The position numbers and the translations under genes are program-made. The notes beneath the pieces are model-generated. The model ran no database searches and had not been told where the DNA came from. It saw only the letters and a program-made list of their open reading frames with translations. A stretch of 64,000 nt of DNA. It comes from Imbricaverruca yamaguchii (taxonomy: Eukaryota > Arthropoda > Thecostraca > Neoverrucidae). Positions 59,101 to 64,000 of the stretch are shown one piece after another; the first letter of the stretch is position 1, and each line of letters opens with the position of its first letter. Where the stretch lies: the NCBI GenBank assembly GCA_034440575.1, contig JAOTOL010001392.1, forward strand, positions 612,001 through 676,000, given 5' to 3'.

Positions 59101-60080
59101 CCGCACGTTTTAACTGGTAACCAGGGAAGTTAATGAGACGCGTGGGGGTGCTAGGTCGCAGCCAGGTCTCAGTCACCACAGCTAGGTCTAGAGAGTAAGA
59201 AAGAAAGTCGTGTTGTAGCTCAAGTAGCTTAGGTTTCATAGATTGGGCATTTATGAGTCCCAGGTGCAGCTGCCCTTTGCGCTCCTGAACCGTCGCCTGT
59301 CTTGTTCCGCCCCGTGATCCCCGTCGTCTGCCACCCCTGGCGCCGCGCCTGCCCCGTCGTGTTTTCTTTGGCGTTGTCATGGTAACGCCGACGGTCTGGT
59401 TTCTCGTTCTGCAGATGCGAGGGTGGTGACTGGCGGGAGTCAAGGTCGCGTAGTTGATGGCGTCGCGGACGGGGCGGCTGCGTGCGCGTTGCTGACCGGG
59501 GGACGTGATGGCGTTGAACATTTGGACCAGGGCGATGGTTAGCAGAAACCTGATGATGTCTGTATGCATGGTAGAGTTGAAAATGGAAGACTGGTAGAGC
59601 TGAAGATGGAAGACTGGTAGAGCTGAAGATATACGATAGGAGGCAGACGTCACTGTTGTTAGAGTCACAGGAATTCCGAGCGGCACCAAGTCGTCAGTCC
59701 AATCAATTTCTTCTCAGCTGCAGTGCAGAAAAGAAGACTGGGCACGGGCAGTACCTGATGCTTGATGGAAGGGCAGTCACTATGGAGAAGGGCGCTGTTA
59801 CTTCAGCACACACTCAGTTTTTAGGAGTCCAATCACTGCCGTGTAAACTTTGCGCACGTGTAGCGTATGAGTACGTCGGTTTAGATCACTATGCCACTTT
59901 TTCTTCTTTTTTTTACTCGTACACTTCACTAGTTTGTTCACTTCTTCACATGTTCACTTCTCACTCAGAGTATCACACACCTTGCATACAGAGGCAACGA
60001 AGAGGGCGAGGGAAAGGCTGGGCAAGCGACCGAGACACGTCAGCCCGTGGCGCCGCGCTCAGGACAACTGACAACAGGAC
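56154..60080 (-). mobile_element. L2-like non-LTR retrotransposon, nearly complete
   Basis: On the minus strand there is a GC-rich 5' region, one long ORF2 (59689-56462), a ~300-bp 3' UTR and a (TAAA)n tail at 56154-56176. A 23-bp tandem duplication (TGAAGATGGAAGACTGGTAG plus AGC) lies at 59578-59625, near the start of the ORF. The 5' boundary is uncertain and set near 60080. It sits between the two IR-2 arms. Confidence 0.75.
56462..59689 (-). pseudogene. L2-like LINE ORF2, endonuclease-RT with one nonsense codon
   Basis: One frame of 1076 codons is broken only by UAA at 57439-57437. The N-terminus is Arg/Gly-rich (KKTRRGRRGARGG near residues 105-117), likely RNA-binding. The endonuclease part has LINAQSMKPKL, VVTETWL, YGGVAIIAK, AAIYRPSR and GDLN. 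The usual SDH is SPH here (YHYSPHKFI), a loss of a catalytic Asp. The RT part has STSACGPDG, NFRPISLVP, QHGFRPRHST, CILDLSKCFDVI, GVFQGSSLGPLLYCIF and the catalytic QFADD. The C-terminal segment through RYCISVYGNG and NKLPTET is intact to the stop. Possible starts are an ATG at 59689 or a later one before TTPKKTRRG; the sequence does not decide. Confidence 0.85.
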
Positions 60081-60426
60081 AGGACAAGCATATTTAGTAA
60101 CAAGGCTTAATCATATTTTGTGCTTTCAGCATCTGCCGCATCAGCAGCTTGCAGCATCAGCATCTGTGGGCGTGCAAGTGGCGCCAACTGGGTGGTCGAC
60201 ATGAGCTGCTGCCCGACAAACACCTTCCGACCACAGTGGGACATCAAGTGGTGGTGGGACAGCGGTGTCACTTTGTGCACCACTGAAGAGAGGGCTCACT
60301 AGATGGATTATAGCCTGTGACAGGTCACCTCATGATAAACGTATACTAGCATTTCGTTGGGAGGTGCTATGATGACATTTCATGTTCTTCATGTGCTGTG
60401 ACTGCGTGGACCCGGGCCTAGCATAT

Positions 60427-62685
60427 GTTGGAAGTTCGTCGTTCCAGCTGCAGCATCAATGATGGCTTGTGTTGCACACTTCCAATAGTTCTGCGTACAG
60501 ATGTCTTTCATGGAAAGCAGCGAAGCTGGCGTGAAGATTTTCTGTTTTCCCTTAAGAGTCGTCCCATTTTCCCTCTTCTGAGATTATTACAAGTTAATGC
60601 AAATAGGCACTCGCAAGAACCAAATTAATTTTGTATCCAGATAGCTGTTGGGAGACTTCGACAAATTCGCAGCTTGATTCCAGTGCTTACGTTACAGAGG
60701 AGGGCAAGGTAAGACGCCTCTCACCGAACATTTTATTACTTTGTTTGATTTGATTCCAAGCTTGTTCTTCTTGTCTTCCGTTGAATTGTGGATCCAGAAC
60801 AAGGATGTGGATATTGTTTTGGGTGTGGAGAGTGGAGGATATGCACGAACATCCAAAGGCATTTCTGTCCGGGGGACACATTTTGCTGAGCATTTCGATG
60901 ACGGGTGGCGGGATTGTGGCATTGGGCCGATTGAAGTTTGTACAGATGTACCATTGCGATGCGCCACTTTTGTCGGCTATATGAAAATTGTCGTTCGCTG
61001 ATCAGGACCCGGCACGGGATGATCCAGTGCTCGCCCGCCTCCGGATCCGCCAGTGAGATATAAGTGTGCTCGGATGTGTTCCGTTTGCTTCTTGTACCTT
61101 TTGTGTCAGTAAATGCTTGTATCTTGTTGAATATATTTTGGTGAAGAAGAATACATTTTTTCTACGTCTGCTACGTTGGTCGCATTTCGTTGGAGATCGA
61201 GCAACGTTCTTCTCTTAAAAAGATATTGAATTTCCGCGTTCTCGTCGTCCAGAGGTAGGCGATGTATCTTTTTAAAATGACCGATGGAGGCATATCACAT
61301 TCATCTGATCAAAATTGTGGTTCAATCTAGCATTGAAGGATTTGCCTATGCTACCCGAGGAGACGTCTTTTCGCATGGTGAGGTGAGTTGGAATACGCTT
61401 TTAATTTTTCACTCTAAACACTTGGGAGTCTTCAATATTGCGGCGGTCATAATTCAAGTGATAGGATTTCTTTTCAAATGTGCGTAAGACAACGCCAATG
61501 GAGCTTGTGCCACCAGCTTTGCGAAATCTTAGAGATGGCGCTGCAAGCACCTTTGAGTGTATCTTTGTACGTTATTGCAAGGATGCCTGCTTCCTCTCCA
61601 ATATTTGTTTCATCCTGCAATAATTTCAACTTTTAACATGGGACTTCTCTGCAAGTTAAATTCAATCGTACAGTTATCAAGGTTATCTTCTTCCATTGCC
61701 TAGTTCTGTGCAACTTTCCCGTATAATTTTCCCAAATTGTTCTGGTTTTGATGGCATCTTCTTTTTTTAAATGTGCGTTTATCCATTATTCTGACAAGAC
61801 ATGCCTTCATCAAACTGCATCAGGCTACCTGAGAACGAATACAGAGAGGCCCTAGGGGACGACCGCCCTCCTCCATCCCTTTAGGAACCGGGAAAGTGTC
61901 CCCGACAGAGATGGTCGCTCCTCCAGGTGACAAAGGCACCTCTGTGAAGGTTGAGTGCACCCTCAGTCCCACTGAACAGATTCTTTGGTTCAAGGTTCCT
62001 CTCCGGGTGAAAATGTGCCCATAAAAAATACGCCCGCACCCCGGCAACGAAATCTAAATTTTTCAGTGCAGCTAGCATAAATTGTGTATCGTGCCTGTAT
62101 CCGTGTCCTATATTGGTTCAGAAGATTTTGATTATAAAGTATATTATAGTAACCATAGATGGCGCCAGGTCTTCCCTGACAGCGTTCGACGCTGTTTTGA
62201 AGGATGATAATTGTCATCATTTATTGGTATATTTGGATATTTAAAAACATAATTATAGATATATAGTGCAACTTCTCAATTTTATATATGGAAATTTTAT
62301 ATATGGCATGATTCCAATAGATGCCGGTATTATTCGCAATTAATTTTCTCGAACGAAAACTCTATCCAGATTGGAGGTACAGAGAAGACAGATTAATGTG
62401 ATATGCTCAGTTTGGCGGTAACCTGCAGAAAGATGTATATTGAGATATTATTAGTCTACAATTACATATGCGTTCCACTGTCAAATTAATACAACAAAAG
62501 TATGTAATTATAGACTGCTGCGCGAATTGTGATTTCATTATGGCACATATTTCCACCACTAGACAGCACAGCAAACGTATGTTTGGTATCGTGCGTGCGA
62601 AAACGTTTCGAAACCACCCTTTTACGTCATAAGTAGTGAGCGCACTAGCGCCCTCAACGGGAAATGCGCGGGTTTTATCCAGTTT
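60427..62685. repeat. IR-2 right arm (~2.26 kb)
   Basis: Inverted partner of 51328-53390. The inner edge starts GTTGGAAGTTCGTCGTTCC and the outer edge ends GTTTTATCCAGTTT. It is about 200 bp longer than the left arm owing to small indels. One plus frame (60741-61001) is also partly open in the left arm on the opposite strand, but no domain is recognised. Confidence 0.85.
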
Positions 62686-64000
62686 CTAGTTGAACTCATA
62701 TTAACCACAACAAACAACAGTGTTTGTTGTCTGGGTTGCGGCATAAACGCAACTGTTCTTATCAACAAATCCTGTTCGTGAGCTTGCCCTCTCTCCTGCC
62801 AGCATTTCAGCCAAACGTCACACAGGGCTAAAAAATCGTATTGTTCTGTCGTCGTGGACGACAACCACGAACGGGGACTTTTGGCGACCACATTTCCATA
62901 TCATTATAAATATTATATGTGAAATCATATAAATGGTACCTACTATACATAAAATTGACTACGTCACGATATCCGTGTCAAGGTACGCATGATTGAAACG
63001 AATCGGATTGGACCGGGACTGGAAATGTTTTCCGTGCAGACCTCTAGAAATGAACCGTGCAGACCTCTACCACCCACCGCCACGCTACCATTTCTTCATT
63101 CCCATCGTACGCTTTTGGGTTTCTAGTATCTAGTATCTAGTACGCTCAGCGGCAACAAAAATGACTCAACGGCAACAAAGTATCGTCGAGACAACCATTC
63201 TATCGTTCAGACGACCGCCGACGATAAAATCGTCTCCCGTTTAGCACAGAGCCAATGGCATGCCTTCTGGTCGCCGGTGGTTGTCGAACTCGCCCGGTAC
63301 CACTTTATGCTCGATGGCAGCGGTACGGAAGTACCCAACTATGGTATACTCAGCGGCTTTGGAGGCAATCGACTAGACCACGGGTACTAAAACAACACTA
63401 GACCTACGTTAAGTAGTGAATAATTTATAACATTAGCTTATTTTTTAAAACAATTTTAATTTGAAACCTTTTTTCATGTAGGATGTACGATAATATTTTT
63501 TATTTCATTAAAATCGTTGGAAATAATATAGAAGAATATCATTCTTTTACGCGCATTCCTCGCATTCAAATCCGTCCATTTCCATTTTAAACGCGACGAT
63601 GTGCGTCGAAGAGTGAAATAGGGAATTGATCACGGTTCTTTATAATTGATGAGTGGTGGATGAGTGCGGCAAGATAAAACTACCAAGTTCGAATTATCTG
63701 GAGTGTTAATCAAACGATTTTTTCTTCATTTTCTGACTTATATGAGACCAAATGAAGTGGTTCGGTCTTAAACAGACTCCAGAAACCGACTGTATTCAGG
63801 GCCAGGGCGTAAGGGTGACAAAGTTAGTAAGGTCATCCTCTAGATGTGGACATTGCAATTGGAAAGGTACTGCACAGATCATTTACAAACATTCAAAAGT
63901 AAAGCGCCCAGGTCTACCAGTGTTAAGAGTACTGCAAGATAGCCGTTTTGGCCCTGGCAGGCAATTTGACTGGACTTGCAAGCCAGCACTGGATCATGAA
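62686..64000. other. gene-free stretch to window end
   Basis: No coding region or RNA gene is seen. A short tandem TCTAGTATCTAGTATCTAGT lies at 63122-63142. Confidence 0.45.

Noticed and set aside
60687..61001. Small frames in the IR-2 right arm that resemble frames in the left arm
   Set aside because: The two arms share sequence, so similarity is expected; indels break the frames, substitutions show no clear coding bias by eye, and no domain is recognised.

Overview
The window is eukaryotic, repeat-dense, mostly intergenic DNA from an invertebrate. Microsatellites, minisatellites, satellite DNA, several LINE families, a tRNA-derived SINE, DNA transposons and a C2H2 zinc-finger gene all point to a metazoan. 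A short CCTAA run near 46060 and the mix of CR1-type LINEs with a Mutator-like element would fit an arthropod, perhaps a chelicerate such as a tick. That placement is a guess. No bacterial, organellar or viral gene order is visible.

Layout. 1-2030: tip of a CR1-type LINE, then a ~2 kb dispersed repeat whose inverted partner lies at 36055-39260. ~2990-8013: decayed CR1-type LINE (copy A; SGNH-esterase ORF1, endonuclease-RT ORF2) followed by a second 3' fragment (copy C). 8437-17235: minisatellites, hairpins and a ~275-bp satellite. 20766-22215: tRNA-Val-like SINE and an orphan gag-like ORF1 with zinc knuckles. 22637-25150: long AT and CT tracts and a degenerate array. 26610-27085: inverted partner of the 8.4 kb minisatellite. 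27812-32330 (minus): near-intact CR1-type LINE (copy B) with only one nonsense codon in ORF2. 33249-33439: possible host exon. 35823-36023 and 45729-45915: two small elements with target-site duplications, one carrying a hammerhead-ribozyme-like core. 36552-38356: hAT-like and Harbinger-like insertions inside the 2 kb repeat. 42147-45243: SINE fragment and a Mutator-like element with a broken transposase. 49459-50346: C2H2 zinc-finger exon. 51328-62685: two ~2.1-2.3 kb inverted arms enclosing a 21-bp-unit array and an L2-like LINE.

The genes are mostly selfish-element genes. In CR1-type LINEs, ORF1 gives a nucleic-acid-binding/esterase-like protein and ORF2 an endonuclease plus reverse transcriptase. 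In both CR1 copies here ORF2 has no AUG at its start and lies in the -1 frame of ORF1, and the slippery heptamer GGGAAAC sits immediately before the ORF1 UAG. This suggests ORF2 is made by -1 ribosomal frameshifting. A second notable system is the small retrozyme-like family: one copy has a hammerhead-like core, and its sister is a long palindrome whose fold-back arms end exactly at the predicted ribozyme cleavage position.
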